Shown here: one piece after another, positions 1-9,217 of the stretch
Numbering within the stretch: the first letter of the stretch is position 1
Layout of the letters: each line of letters begins with the position of its first letter
Source of the DNA: Clostridiaceae bacterium 14S0207
Lineage (GTDB): Bacteria > Bacillota > Clostridia > Clostridiales > Clostridiaceae
Direction: 5' to 3'
Assembly: GCA_003288255.1 (NCBI GenBank)
Contig: CP026600.1
Coordinates: 1,984,001-2,048,000 of the forward strand
DNA length: 64,000 nucleotides
The notes under the pieces: model-generated
The model's database searches: none
What the model was told of the DNA's origin: nothing
Seen by the model: the letters and a program-made list of their open reading frames with translations, nothing else
Translations under genes and position numbers: made by a program

Positions 1-462
1 ATTAAATCTCTTCACATTTTTTCTTAAACGAGTTATTAATTTTCCTGAACCATCGCTGCCTATCGCCATTTCTGACCTGGAGATTATTCCCCTATCTAAT
101 TGAGTAATAAATGTATTCGCTGTTTTTTCATCCTCTAGCTTTATTGCGCTTTCCGGGCATACTAATTCACATGCACCACATCCCTCACAAATAAATGGGT
201 TTATAACACAATGTTCTATAGCATTAAACTTACACACGCTTTCACATTTTCTACACTTAGTGCAAACATATTCATCTATTTTTGCTTTTTTTGTGCCTAG
301 GAATTCACCCTTTTCAATATCCTTCCCCTTATAAAACAAATACAGATTGGGTGCATCTACGTCACAATCTACCCTTATTACATCATTAGCAAGTTCTGAT
401 AACGCTGTAGTAATTGTAGTTTTGCCAGTGCCACCTTTTCCACTTAAAATTGTTAATTCCAA
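1..462 (-). CDS. MinD-like ATPase with inserted ferredoxin domain (3-prime partial)
   Basis: The gene runs off the left edge of the window. I place the start at a TTG at 462 because an AGGAGGTG ribosome binding site lies at 468-475 and the next in-frame residues open the family's beta-strand and P-loop (GKGGTGKTT). The P-loop is followed by a DCDVDAPN switch motif and two 4Fe-4S cysteine clusters (CTKCRKCESVC and CEGCGACELVC) inserted in the ATPase fold. The start overlaps the stop of the upstream gene by 10 bp, so the two are translationally coupled. Such pairs are widespread in strict anaerobes beside NifX/NifB-like proteins and are thought to handle iron-sulfur or metal-cofactor cargo. The substrate is unknown. 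Confidence 0.88.
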   Translation of the reverse strand, partial: MELTILSGKGGTGKTTITTALSELANDVIRVDCDVDAPNLYLFYKGKDIEKGEFLGTKKAKIDEYVCTKCRKCESVCKFNAIEHCVINPFICEGCGACELVCPESAIKLEDEKTANTFITQLDRGIISRSEMAIGSDGSGKLITRLRKNVKRFN

Positions 463-1283
463 GATAGCACCTCCTTTATTGCCTTAGATAACGTATTAAA
501 TATTTCTTTGTGATATACATCATCACAGAGCATTTCTCCCTTAGAATAAATTTTTGCAGTATCTTTACTATATGGAATTGTACCTATTAGCGGAATTTTT
601 TCTTCTCTACAAAAAACTTTAACTATATTATCTTTACCATCATCTTTATTTATTAGGATTCCAAAGGGCATATTATACATTTTCACAAGTTCTATTGCCA
701 TTTTTAAATCATGAAGTCCAAATTGAGAAGGTTCTGTAACCAGTATTGCAGAATTTACATATTTTAGGGTGTTTACTACATTACAAGAAGTTCCCGGAGG
801 ACAATCAATCAAATTAGATTCATCTGGTAAATTTTTAAGTAACTGTTTTATAACTGGTACTGCCATAGGTTCATTTATATTTAAAATTCCCCTACTACAC
901 TTTATATCTCTTGCTGTACCTTTTTCAATTTTACCTATTTCTCTTTTTCCATAAGTTATAGCATTATGTTCACATACAATTTGGCATGCCCCACACCCAT
1001 GACATAATTTTTCAAAAACCATAATTTCATCTTTTACCTTTGCTAATGCATTAAACTTACATACATTTACACAGGCACCACAATTCTTGCACTTATCTAT
1101 ATTTATAATAGGATATTCCACCATAACTTTTTCTTCTGTTTCTACTTTAGGTTTTATAAATAAAAAACCATTAGGTTCTTCTACATCACAATCTATATAG
1201 TTTGCATTTAACATAAAAGCTAAATTAGTTGAAACTGTGGTTTTTCCCGTTCCACCTTTTCCACTAAGTACTGCAATATTCAC
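453..1283 (-). CDS. MinD/Mrp-like P-loop ATPase with 2[4Fe-4S] ferredoxin insert
   Basis: This 276-residue cytoplasmic ATPase has a deviant Walker A (GKGGTGKTT, residues 8-16), a DCDVEEPN switch region and, around residues 65-104, two ferredoxin cysteine clusters (CKNCGACVNVC and CHGCGACQIVC). It then returns to the ATPase core with IDCPPGTSC. The start is GTG at 1283, preceded by GGAGG. It is a paralogue of the next gene downstream, which it overlaps by 10 bp, and follows a NifX-like gene by 30 bp, so the three look like one transcript. The likely role is iron-sulfur or electron-carrier dependent maturation of a metalloprotein. That role is inferred from the family, not shown here. Confidence 0.9.
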   Translation of the reverse strand: MNIAVLSGKGGTGKTTVSTNLAFMLNANYIDCDVEEPNGFLFIKPKVETEEKVMVEYPIINIDKCKNCGACVNVCKFNALAKVKDEIMVFEKLCHGCGACQIVCEHNAITYGKREIGKIEKGTARDIKCSRGILNINEPMAVPVIKQLLKNLPDESNLIDCPPGTSCNVVNTLKYVNSAILVTEPSQFGLHDLKMAIELVKMYNMPFGILINKDDGKDNIVKVFCREEKIPLIGTIPYSKDTAKIYSKGEMLCDDVYHKEIFNTLSKAIKEVLSWN

Positions 1284-1313
1284 TATATACTCGCCTCCAA
1301 TCTAATGGTTACT

Positions 1314-1667
1314 TTAATGATGTTCTGGTCCAGATATTTTAATTTCTTCTAATTCTCCATTTTTATATTTTTCAAGAACTGAACTTATAATATTGTTTTC
1401 AGATTTATATGCTCTAATTCCTGATTTTTCAATAAGTTCAAAGGCATTAGGGCCAAGATTACCTGTAATTATCACATCTACTTTTTCACCTATTAATTGA
1501 TTGGTTGCAGCTATTCCTGCTCCACCACTTGCATCTTGTCCTTTATTATCTAAAATTTTAATATCTCCACTTTCAGTATCATGAACTTGGAAATATTCAC
1601 ATCTTCCAAATCTAACATCAAGTAGACTTTCCATAGTTTTTCCTGTTGCTGAAATTGCTATTTTCAT
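1314..1667 (-). CDS. NifX/NifB-type dinitrogenase iron-molybdenum cofactor-binding domain protein
   Basis: This 117-residue protein is a stand-alone NifX/NafY-like domain. It begins MKIAISATG and carries the family hallmarks FGRCEYF and TGNLGPNAFELIEKSGI. Such single-domain proteins occur widely in anaerobes that do not fix nitrogen, beside paired ferredoxin-MinD ATPases as seen here. No nif structural genes are visible, so a nitrogenase role is not supported. A GGGGG-rich site lies just upstream of the ATG. Confidence 0.88.
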   Translation of the reverse strand: MKIAISATGKTMESLLDVRFGRCEYFQVHDTESGDIKILDNKGQDASGGAGIAATNQLIGEKVDVIITGNLGPNAFELIEKSGIRAYKSENNIISSVLEKYKNGELEEIKISGPEHH

Positions 1668-2143
1668 TATTATACCCCCATTTTAAAATTATCTTTTATA
1701 TTTTTACCTTAACATATTAGGTGTATTTATTATTTTATAGTAACTATTAAACTAAGAATGTAATAGTTACTATCTTTTCTATATTATTAACATAAGTTAT
1801 TTTATCTTTTAACTTAGTTAATCTTAAAATACCTATGTTTCTTATTTAAATGATTGTTCTACCATACAAGTATATTTATTTCTTGAACAAGTTTTATTTA
1901 ATGCAAATATACTATATTCCCCCATAGAATCATTTTCTAAACGTAATATGATATTGGCATTTGCCAATATCATATTAACTCTATTTTTCGTAATTGTCAA
2001 ATGCCAATTATAAAAATAACTATAAAATTACTTTTGTAGTATTTATATGAAACTCTAAAATCACCGTTTTCAAAGTTGTTCTTGATTATTTTATTATCTT
2101 AAATGCATATAAATTATAATCTCTCTGTCACGTAATTTTGTAT
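1668..2143. other. AT-rich intergenic region without a convincing gene
   Basis: I see no credible reading frame here. It holds a perfect palindrome (1944-1977, listed separately) and, about 15 bp further on, a weaker echo of its centre (a CAAATGCCAATT half at about 1999-2010). It is the upstream region of the NifX-like gene. Confidence 0.5.
1944..1977. repeat. Perfect 34-bp palindrome
   Basis: Two 16-base arms (1944-1959 and 1962-1977) are exact reverse complements around a TT centre; the core reads TTGGCATTTGCCAA. No T-run follows on either strand, so it is not a typical intrinsic terminator. It lies about 280 bp upstream of the NifX-like start codon and could be an operator or an RNA hairpin. 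Confidence 0.7.
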
Positions 2144-2178
2144 AAAAAAAATAGCCTACTATAAATATAATAAGCTAT
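2144..2178 (-). terminator. Intrinsic terminator after the Rpn-like pseudogene
   Basis: An imperfect hairpin (ATAGC...GCTAT ends) is followed on the minus strand by a run of T at 2144-2150, 27 bp past the stop codon. Confidence 0.6.
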
Positions 2179-2204
2179 CTTTGCATTAATTGAGTTATTT
2201 TATT

Positions 2205-2963
2205 CTAGAAATATTGTTCTAACTCTTCTATTGAATTCAGTTCAAATATATCTGTTGCAATTAACTCTATTGTTTCTTTTGGAAGTGCTTTTATTTTTTC
2301 CTTATATCCATTAGGTAATTTTTTAAACTTTTTCATTAGCTGTTTAATCAAAAGCTCGGCTTTTCCTTCATCTTTACCTTTTTCAATTCCTTCTTGTATT
2401 AGACTTTTACCTAGTTCAGTCATTCTCAATTTCTCCTTTACTTTTTCCAAATCTTTTCCGCTTAAAAATTTATTTGCAAAAGCATACAGTACTGATTCCA
2501 CGTCATACTTATAATCTTCATTTACATCCTTTACTATATCTATAACATTAAGTATTTTATCTACTTTACTTACATTTCCACCCATAATAGGGGTGAATGT
2601 TAAAGATATTATATCTTGTTTTGTAATCTCAATTCCAGATTTTATTTTCTTTACAATATCATTATATATTTTATCTCCATCTTTACTAGCCATAGATATT
2701 GTATTAACCTTAAATTCACTTATTCCAGTTTCTAAAGTATTTCCTGGATTTTTTATGTTACCTGAATAAACAACATATGTAACTACATCTTTTCCAGTCT
2801 GATGACTTAGAAGTGCTTCATAAGCTCTAAATCTTCTTAAATCAGTTTTCCATTTATTAGTTGTTTAAAACTGAATATGTACTTCTTTTACTAATGATTT
2901 TTCTATTTTTTTATTTACCTTTAATACCTTTATAATTATAGTTATCTTTTTTAATCTCTTCAT
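2205..2963 (-). pseudogene. Rpn/PD-(D/E)XK family nuclease, nonsense-disrupted
   Basis: The C-terminal 162 codons (2205-2693) are intact and have the lysine-rich tail usual in Rpn-type proteins (IQEGIEKGKDEGKAELL). The same frame continues upstream of that ATG to about 2963 and contains the family's nuclease strand, VHIQF-stop-TTNKWKTDLRRFRAYEA, with a single in-frame TAA at 2865-2867. Relatives have EFQTTN or similar here, so a CAA to TAA change is likely. The N-terminal region (2870-2963) is poorly conserved and may be truncated. Rpn proteins are recombination-promoting DNA nucleases sometimes labelled transposases. An internal start at 2693 would make a protein without the catalytic core. 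Confidence 0.7.
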
Positions 2964-3097
2964 GGTAGACCTTAAGTGTTTTTTATAATCCTTATGTTTA
3001 TTTTTTATACCAATCTATGCAAATTCATTCTGTATTAAACATTGACATAATCATTCACTTTTCTAAAGAACTATCTCATCTACCACAAACCTTTTAT

Positions 3098-3190
3098 ATG
3101 AAAAATTCGTCTATAAGTACCTCCACCCTTACAGGTTTATATATTATCAACGCTATGGACACATATTCTCATGTAATAGAAAAACTTTAA
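3098..3190 (+). pseudogene. Remnant of tyrosine recombinase (phage integrase) C-terminus
   Basis: A 30-codon frame ends MDTYSHVIEKL-stop and begins KNSSIST. Tyrosine recombinases end with GHSSISTT-x-DTYSHV, containing the catalytic tyrosine. Here about a dozen unrelated residues separate the two halves and nothing integrase-like precedes them. I read it as the decayed tail of an integrase, oriented opposite to the neighbouring Rpn pseudogene. Confidence 0.5.
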
Positions 3191-3223
3191 AATAATACAA
3201 TAGATTTATTTTAAAAATTAGTA

Positions 3224-3269
3224 GTAAAAAATAAATTTGCTACCAACTAAATATCATTGATAGCAAATT
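3224..3269 (-). terminator. Intrinsic terminator after the rRNA methyltransferase gene
   Basis: A 13-bp stem (AATTTGCTA-T-CAA against TTG-G-TAGCAAATT, 10-base loop) is followed on the minus strand by ATTTATTTTTT. Confidence 0.75.
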
Positions 3270-3318
3270 CGTAGTAATTATTAAAATTTTATATATTAAA
3301 TGTTTTTAAAACGTCGTA

Positions 3319-4671
3319 TTACTTAGTTAAACGAACAACTGTCTCTAAATGTGGTGTATGTGGGAACATATCCTTTCCCTTTACTTTTTCTAACTTATAA
3401 CCTTGCTCTGTTAAGTATTTCAAATCTTCCACTAATGTCTTTGGATTACATGACACATAAATTATATTTTTAGGATCAAATTTCACTACATATTCTAGAG
3501 CTACTGGATGAACCCCTGGTCTTGGTGGATCTAAGATTATTGTATCTGGTTTCTCTTTAACTGCACTAATTGTTTTTGCTACATCTCCAGCTATAAATTC
3601 ACAGTTTTCTAGGTTGTTTAATTTTGCATTTTCTTTTGCAGCCTCAACTGCTTCTTCTATAAGCTCTATTCCTATTACTTTTTTAGCTTTTGGAGCAACT
3701 ATTTGACCAATTGTTCCTGTTCCACAATATAAATCAAATACTACCTTATCTTCTGTATTATCTATGAAATCTCTTACTATGCTATATAATTCTTCTGCAC
3801 CTTTAGTATTTGTTTGAAAAAATGCAAAAGGATTTATTTTAAATTTTAATCCTAATAACTCATCATAAATATATGGTCTTCCATATAAAAGTTCTACCTT
3901 TTCTGGAATAACAGCATCACTTAAAGAATCATTAATTGTATGAATTATTCCTTTGATTTGGCCTTTATAACTTTGCTTTTGAATTAACTCTAAGTATTCT
4001 GATAGGTCAAAGTCTATTTGAGAAGTTGTAACTAAATTTACTAATATCTCTCCCGTATTAGTTCCCTTTCTTAAAACAAAATGTCTTAAGTATCCTTCTC
4101 TTTTCATTACTTTATAATAAGTAAGTCCTTTTTCTCTAAAATAATTCATTGTTAAAGACTGAAGCTTTCTAAAATCTTCATCCATAATCATACAGGAATC
4201 TGTACTTACAATAGAAAATCCTCTATTTTTAACATGCATTCCTAATGTTAGTTCTCCATCCTTTTCCATGTCTCCAAAAGTGAATTCCATTTTATTTCTA
4301 TATTCAAAAACCTCTGGGCTTCCTTCTACGCCAAGGAATTCGAAATCATTAAATCCTGCTCTATTAAATAACTGTAAAAGTTGTTCTTTTTTTAAGTCTA
4401 ATTGCTTTTCATATGGTACGTCTTGAGCTGTACATCCACCACAAAGATTAGTTACAGGACACTTTGGTTCAATTTTATAAGGTGCATCTTCTAGTACCTT
4501 TAAAAGTTTAGCTTCTATTCTACTACTACTTTTTTTGCTTACCTTTCCTATAACTTTTTGTCCTGGAAATGCTCCTTTTACAAGAACTCTAACTCCATCT
4601 ACTTCTGTAGTTCCCATACCTGGAAATGCAGTTCCTTCTATATTAAATTCGTATTCTTTTCCTTTTCTCAT
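3319..4671 (-). CDS. rlmD: 23S rRNA (uracil-C5)-methyltransferase, RlmD/RlmCD (TrmA-RumA) family
   Basis: The 450-residue protein has an N-terminal TRAM RNA-binding domain (about residues 1-60), the iron-sulfur cysteine motif [10 protein letters not shown] (about 75-84), and a C-terminal SAM-dependent methyltransferase domain with [11 protein letters not shown], the nucleophile loop region DPPRPGVHP, and the catalytic cysteine in YVSCNPKTL. It methylates uracil C5 in 23S rRNA using S-adenosylmethionine. Firmicutes often carry a dual-specificity RlmCD; which uridine this enzyme targets cannot be told from sequence. The start ATG has GGAG 6 bases upstream, and the gene appears monocistronic with its own terminator. 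Confidence 0.9.
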   Translation of the reverse strand: MRKGKEYEFNIEGTAFPGMGTTEVDGVRVLVKGAFPGQKVIGKVSKKSSSRIEAKLLKVLEDAPYKIEPKCPVTNLCGGCTAQDVPYEKQLDLKKEQLLQLFNRAGFNDFEFLGVEGSPEVFEYRNKMEFTFGDMEKDGELTLGMHVKNRGFSIVSTDSCMIMDEDFRKLQSLTMNYFREKGLTYYKVMKREGYLRHFVLRKGTNTGEILVNLVTTSQIDFDLSEYLELIQKQSYKGQIKGIIHTINDSLSDAVIPEKVELLYGRPYIYDELLGLKFKINPFAFFQTNTKGAEELYSIVRDFIDNTEDKVVFDLYCGTGTIGQIVAPKAKKVIGIELIEEAVEAAKENAKLNNLENCEFIAGDVAKTISAVKEKPDTIILDPPRPGVHPVALEYVVKFDPKNIIYVSCNPKTLVEDLKYLTEQGYKLEKVKGKDMFPHTPHLETVVRLTK

Positions 4672-4847
4672 GTTTTCACTCCTATTTTATGATGTGATTA
4701 TGCTAACTCAATATCTCTTAATATATTTTTTATGATCTCAAGTATATTTTATCTTTTTAAACCTATTATATTAGTTAGCATACTCCCTTTTACGCATTAT
4801 CTTTTAATTTTATCATAAAACTATCTATTTTTCATAAGAAAATTTAA

Positions 4848-5942
4848 CTAAATACTTTCTTTAAAAACTACACAATGATTTCCTTCTGGTGTTCTACACT
4901 TTGAACATCTAATACATTTAGCCGGAGATACATCTCCTTCTTTCCATCTTCTAATTAGATGTGGTTCTGCAAGTAATGGTCTTGATATTGCAAAGTATTC
5001 TATATCTGTATTATTTAAAATTGATTCTATCCTATCTAAGTTAGTAAATCCCCCAACAGTTATTATTGGTACATTTACTTCTTTTGCTACTATTTCTCCA
5101 TAACCTAAGAAATATCCCTCTTCTTTAATTTCAATATTATCAAACTTTTCTCCAACCATTCCCTTAGCCTTACCATGAACGTTTCCTGAAAGTTCTATTG
5201 CATCAATACCTATTTTCTCCATCTCTTTGCAGATAACTCTTGTTTCTTCAAAGGTTAAACCACCTTCAAAAAAGTCTGTAGCTGTAAGTTTAACTAAAAT
5301 AGGATAATCCTCTCCTACTTTTTCTCTCATTTTATAGTAAATTTCTTTAAGAAATCTCATTCTATTTTCAAGTGATCCACCGTATTCATCACATCTTCTA
5401 TTATAATAAGGACTTAAAAATTGATTTATTAAATAAGTATGAGCCCCATGAATCTCAATTCCATCAAAGCCTGATTCTTTAGCTCTTCTTGCAGATTCTC
5501 CAAAGGCTTCTACTATATAATTTATATCTTCCTTTGTCATTTCTTTTCCTTTAGTTCCTGTACCTCTCTCTTCCACATCACTTGGAGCAAAAATAATTCT
5601 TTCCCCCACATTAAACTTTGTTTTAGTTCCTCCATAAGCTACTTGAAGTACAATTTTAGAATCATACTTATGTACTAAACTTGTTAACTTTTTATATTCT
5701 TCAATAAAGGAATCTTCATATATACCTATCATACCTGGATTAGGTTGTTCTTCCCTTACAACATTTGCATATCCTGTGATTATAAGTCCAACTTCCCCTT
5801 TTGCTAACTCTTCATATACCTTATAAAGTTCCTCTGTCATATGCCCTGTTTTAGTAGCCATATTCTCCCATGTTGCACTTCTCATAAAACGATTCTTGAT
5901 TTTCATATTGCCTATAGTTGTTTTTTCGAATAAGTTCCTCAT
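4848..5942 (-). CDS. Old yellow enzyme-type NADH:flavin oxidoreductase
   Basis: This 364-residue FMN protein has the OYE TIM-barrel landmarks: N-terminal NRFMRSATWENMA, the substrate-binding HGAHTYLINQFLSP histidines (about residues 173-186), RRCDEYGGSLENRMRF, and a C-terminal phosphate-binding region with FAISRPLLAEP. It lacks the large NADH-binding C-terminal domain of 2,4-dienoyl-CoA reductases, but retains a short cysteine-rich tail (CIRCSKCRTPEGNHC) that resembles the cluster-binding segment of those enzymes. That suggests a shortened relative of the iron-sulfur OYEs. The physiological substrate is unknown. A good ribosome site (GGAG) precedes the ATG. Confidence 0.88.
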   Translation of the reverse strand: MRNLFEKTTIGNMKIKNRFMRSATWENMATKTGHMTEELYKVYEELAKGEVGLIITGYANVVREEQPNPGMIGIYEDSFIEEYKKLTSLVHKYDSKIVLQVAYGGTKTKFNVGERIIFAPSDVEERGTGTKGKEMTKEDINYIVEAFGESARRAKESGFDGIEIHGAHTYLINQFLSPYYNRRCDEYGGSLENRMRFLKEIYYKMREKVGEDYPILVKLTATDFFEGGLTFEETRVICKEMEKIGIDAIELSGNVHGKAKGMVGEKFDNIEIKEEGYFLGYGEIVAKEVNVPIITVGGFTNLDRIESILNNTDIEYFAISRPLLAEPHLIRRWKEGDVSPAKCIRCSKCRTPEGNHCVVFKESI

Positions 5943-6215
5943 ATTATTTCCACTCCCATATGAATTTACTAAAAGTTTTAGATTATTACTTGATCTAAAG
6001 TTAAATTAAACTCTTATAATCCTTGTATCTTTATTTTTATAATAAATTATAAGAATTTTCTTGTCAAAGTATATCTTTATTCGGGTGTCTAAAGATAAAA
6101 ATAATTGCAATATTTATGTAAACTTTCTTATAAAACTTTGAATTAACCATTAAACTTTTGATATTATGATACTAATGTAAAAATTGAAATTCATCTACTA
6201 AAAAGGAGAAATAAT

Positions 6216-6506
6216 ATGATTTTTCAAAAACTACTCAGTATCTTAATAATTGTTCTTGGAGTATTAGAAGCTAAGGTAGGAATCCAGCTTAACCCAGAAA
6301 ACAATAATAAAAATCTATCAGAATCTGATTCTAAATTCTATAAATTTCAAAAAACTTATTTTGTCATAATGGGTGCTTACAGTATACTTATAGGAATAAT
6401 TTCTTTTATAAAACCACTTTCTATAATTCTATTGTTGGTACTAGCCCTAACACCTCTACTGGCTGATAAACTTATTGGAAATGCATGGATTAAAAAACAT
6501 AACTAA
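6216..6506 (+). CDS. Small hydrophobic membrane protein
   Basis: The 96-residue protein has an N-terminal hydrophobic segment (residues 5-20) and two more (about 48-65 and 68-85), separated by a polar stretch rich in Asn and Lys. AAAAGGAGA lies 7 bases before the ATG. I recognise no family. It is convergent with the rubrerythrin gene and shares a bidirectional terminator with it. Confidence 0.65.
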   Translation: MIFQKLLSILIIVLGVLEAKVGIQLNPENNNKNLSESDSKFYKFQKTYFVIMGAYSILIGIISFIKPLSIILLLVLALTPLLADKLIGNAWIKKHN

Positions 6507-6529
6507 TTTTTAAATTTTGTCTTAATAAA

Positions 6530-6566
6530 AAAGACTATTTCTAAGAAATTTTTAGAAATAGTCTTT
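6530..6566. terminator. Bidirectional terminator between convergent genes
   Basis: A perfect 15-bp stem (AAAGACTATTTCTAA and its complement, 7-base loop) is flanked by A and T runs suited to both strands. Confidence 0.8.
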
Positions 6567-6601
6567 CTTTTGCATAATTAAATTCTTTAATTCTCGCGTT
6601 A

Positions 6602-7198
6602 CTAATTTTGATTTGATGCTAATGTTTCTGAAAATGGCATAAAATATTTTTGAGGGTATTCACATACTGGACATACTTTTGGCGCTTCTTTTCCTGTTAT
6701 TATATATCCACATTGACTGCACATCCACTTAATTTCTGTAGGTTTACTAAACATAGTGTTGTTTTCAAGATCTTGAGCTAACCTTTTAAATCTTTCACTG
6801 TGAATTTTTTCAACTTTAGCTATTTCAGCAAAAACAAATGCTTCTCTTTGGAACCCTTCTTGTTTTGCTACCTCACTAAAATTAACATATATATTATCTG
6901 ATTCTTCTTGTTCATTATGAGCAGCATCTTTTAATAAATCAAGAGTATTATCTTTTAAATCTACAGGATACCCTGCACAAATATTTACATTATTTACTCC
7001 ACCTTTTCTAAGTAACTTAACAAATTGTTCGGCATGACCTTTTTCTTGATTAGCAGTATAATTAAATATACCTTCGATAACATGATAGCCTTCTCTTTTG
7101 GCTGTTTCAGCTGCAAGCGTATATCTATTTCTTGCCTGACTTTCTCCTGCAAATGCTCTCATTAAATTTTCAAAAGTTTTGCTTTCTTTAAAATCCAT
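6602..7198 (-). CDS. Rubrerythrin
   Basis: The 198-residue protein has the classical two-domain layout. A four-helix ferritin-like di-iron domain comes first, with iron ligands in FAGESQARNRY and FNYTANQEKGHAEQF plus a second ExxxH pair (EIAKVEKIHSERF). A C-terminal rubredoxin-like domain follows, with CSQCGYIITG and CPVCEYPQKYF. It reduces hydrogen peroxide in the cytoplasm of anaerobes using electrons passed through its FeCys4 site. AGGAGG precedes the ATG and the gene stands alone. Confidence 0.96.
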   Translation of the reverse strand: MDFKESKTFENLMRAFAGESQARNRYTLAAETAKREGYHVIEGIFNYTANQEKGHAEQFVKLLRKGGVNNVNICAGYPVDLKDNTLDLLKDAAHNEQEESDNIYVNFSEVAKQEGFQREAFVFAEIAKVEKIHSERFKRLAQDLENNTMFSKPTEIKWMCSQCGYIITGKEAPKVCPVCEYPQKYFMPFSETLASNQN

Positions 7199-7261
7199 AA
7201 GAATTCCTCCTAAAAGTATTTCTAAATATTATTATTTGTTTTTAGCAAAACCTTATTCATT

Positions 7262-8131
7262 TTAATTAATCATATAAGCCTTTTTAGCTAAACCAATAAA
7301 TCCTAACTTGTTATAAAAACTTTCTGCATCGTTTCCTACAATTAAATTTAGCCTAATATAGGGATATTTATTAAAGAACATATTCAATGTTCTTTCCATA
7401 ATTTTTGTTCCAATCTTTTGTCCTTGGAACTCACTATGTACAACAAAATCAATGATATACGGCAATCCATTGACTAATCCTACCATGCAAGCACCAACCA
7501 ACTTCTCACTTTTAGTATCATAAACTAAGGTTGACCATTCACTAGGAACATTATTTCTTCTTATATGATTAAAATAAACTTGTACACCAGCTAATTGTGA
7601 ATCATAACTTGTATCTGCATTATATTCAAAATTTCCATTACTATATGATTCGTAAAAAAGCTCAGCGATTTTTTCTCTATTTTGTATTTTTGGAGTTAAA
7701 ACTTTAAAATTTTCTTTCCAAGTTACTTGAATTTTTTTCGTAGGACAAATCATAAGTTTTTGTATTCTATCTAACTTAAAACTATACCTTTTGAAATGTT
7801 CAATGTCTTCTAACTCAACATCTGGAACTATAATACCTCTATTTTTATCACTTATGGATTGAGCATACAAAACTATAGTATCAATTAAATTTTTCTTTTT
7901 ATCATAAGGAGGTATAACAAAAATACATTTAATCATATTAGGTTTTATAAAAGCTCCTCCTATTTTTACATTATCATTATCTACTATCCAATAACAAAAT
8001 TCTGATCTTTTATATTTATCAACTTCCTCCTGAAAACTTAGTGAAAACCATTCATTAAAATTACTTACTCTATAAATATAATAATATCTCGCCCATTCTT
8101 CTGCCTGAGCTTTACATATCTTATATTCCAT
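7262..8131 (-). CDS. GNAT-family N-acetyltransferase
   Basis: The 289-residue protein ends in a GNAT domain (about residues 145-289) with the acetyl-CoA pyrophosphate loop VHSEFQGQKIGTKIM and the C-terminal FYNKLGFIGL. The first half is a diverged, possibly second GNAT-like fold (WIVDNDNVKIGGAF). It starts 4 bp after the stop of the DUF2268-type metallopeptidase gene, so the two are probably one transcript. The acceptor substrate is unknown. Confidence 0.8.
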   Translation of the reverse strand: MEYKICKAQAEEWARYYYIYRVSNFNEWFSLSFQEEVDKYKRSEFCYWIVDNDNVKIGGAFIKPNMIKCIFVIPPYDKKKNLIDTIVLYAQSISDKNRGIIVPDVELEDIEHFKRYSFKLDRIQKLMICPTKKIQVTWKENFKVLTPKIQNREKIAELFYESYSNGNFEYNADTSYDSQLAGVQVYFNHIRRNNVPSEWSTLVYDTKSEKLVGACMVGLVNGLPYIIDFVVHSEFQGQKIGTKIMERTLNMFFNKYPYIRLNLIVGNDAESFYNKLGFIGLAKKAYMIN

Positions 8132-8135
8132 AATC

Positions 8136-8957
8136 TTATCTATCCTTCTCTTGATTATTTACCTTAAAAATATCAATTAAAAACTCTTTAGGCCCTCTAT
8201 TATATAATTCTACTATTGAATCATAATTATATTGACTTTCTATAAATGCATCTGCAATAGTAAATAAACCTGATATTGCACCAAACTTTTCCCAAAATGG
8301 TCCCGAATTTGCTTTTTCAAGTATTTCCTTATTATCTTGTTTTTGAGTAATTGCCACTTTAAGCATATTATAAGCATTTTTCTTTCTATCTTTCATAACG
8401 TTACTATGCCATTGCACATTCTTTGCATCTTTATCAAAGGACAAGAAATGTGCTATACCCTCATCAAAACATAAGTACTGAATAGTTTCTAAATCTTCAG
8501 AATTATTTAAAGGTGGATATTTACAATGTATACAAGTATGTGCATATTCATGGGTAAACAAATTCTTAATTATATCTATAACTTCTTCTCCCTTATTAAC
8601 ATAACTTAACATTCTATCAATATCAATTATTATTGCTTCTTCACCTTTAGGTGAAATTCTAGTCATTGCGTCATAAGGATTAGGACAACCAACCACTAAA
8701 TATACTAAAGAATTATTTATAATACTTTCCCATCTTGGAAATATCAAATTCCAAATTTCAATATTATATGGTTTAAAATTTACAAGTTCTTTTTGTAACA
8801 AATAAGCTATTTTCTTTATTGTATTTTTTTTACTTTCTGATACCTTTTCAATAAGATATTTATCTTTTTCAATAGACTTAAAAATCCATTGATTAGAATA
8901 ACTAATTAAATCTTTTCCACTTAAATAATCATTAACTGTATCTATATTAACTCTCAT
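8136..8957 (-). CDS. DUF2268-type putative zinc metallopeptidase
   Basis: The 273-residue protein has a zinc-binding HEYAH motif (in FTHEYAHTCIH, about residues 150-160) followed about 30 residues on by DEGIAHFL, which supplies the third, glutamate ligand as in gluzincins. There is no signal peptide or membrane segment, so it should act in the cytosol. The family (DUF2268) is predicted to be a protease but its targets are not known. It is co-transcribed with the downstream GNAT gene. The short region upstream of its start resembles its own 3-prime end, suggesting an old tandem duplication. Confidence 0.8.
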   Translation of the reverse strand: MRVNIDTVNDYLSGKDLISYSNQWIFKSIEKDKYLIEKVSESKKNTIKKIAYLLQKELVNFKPYNIEIWNLIFPRWESIINNSLVYLVVGCPNPYDAMTRISPKGEEAIIIDIDRMLSYVNKGEEVIDIIKNLFTHEYAHTCIHCKYPPLNNSEDLETIQYLCFDEGIAHFLSFDKDAKNVQWHSNVMKDRKKNAYNMLKVAITQKQDNKEILEKANSGPFWEKFGAISGLFTIADAFIESQYNYDSIVELYNRGPKEFLIDIFKVNNQEKDR

Positions 8958-9126
8958 AACTTTATCTATCCTTTCTCCATTACTTACCTCACAAATATTA
9001 ATTAAAAACTTTTAAGTTATTTAACTTATAAAAAGTCTCTTACTAATTTTATCTACCTCTTTAAAAAAAATTATAACATATTATGCCTATTATACTATAC
9101 TTTGTATAATACTTGTATTATTTCAA

Positions 9127-9175
9127 TAAAAAACTGTTCTACTTTAAAGAAAACATCTCTTTTTGCAGAACAGTT
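9127..9175 (-). terminator. Terminator of the nucleoside hydrolase/ECF unit
   Basis: A long hairpin ending in AACTGTTCT/AGAACAGTT is followed on the minus strand by TTTTTT, 40 bp after the ECF stop codon. Confidence 0.75.
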
Positions 9176-9217
9176 ACTTAGACATTAAATTTACGTTTTA
9201 TAACTAAAAAATTATTA

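Noticed and set aside
1-1667. Nitrogen-fixation cluster
   Set aside because: NifX-like and ferredoxin-MinD proteins are common in non-diazotrophic anaerobes, and no nifHDK is present.
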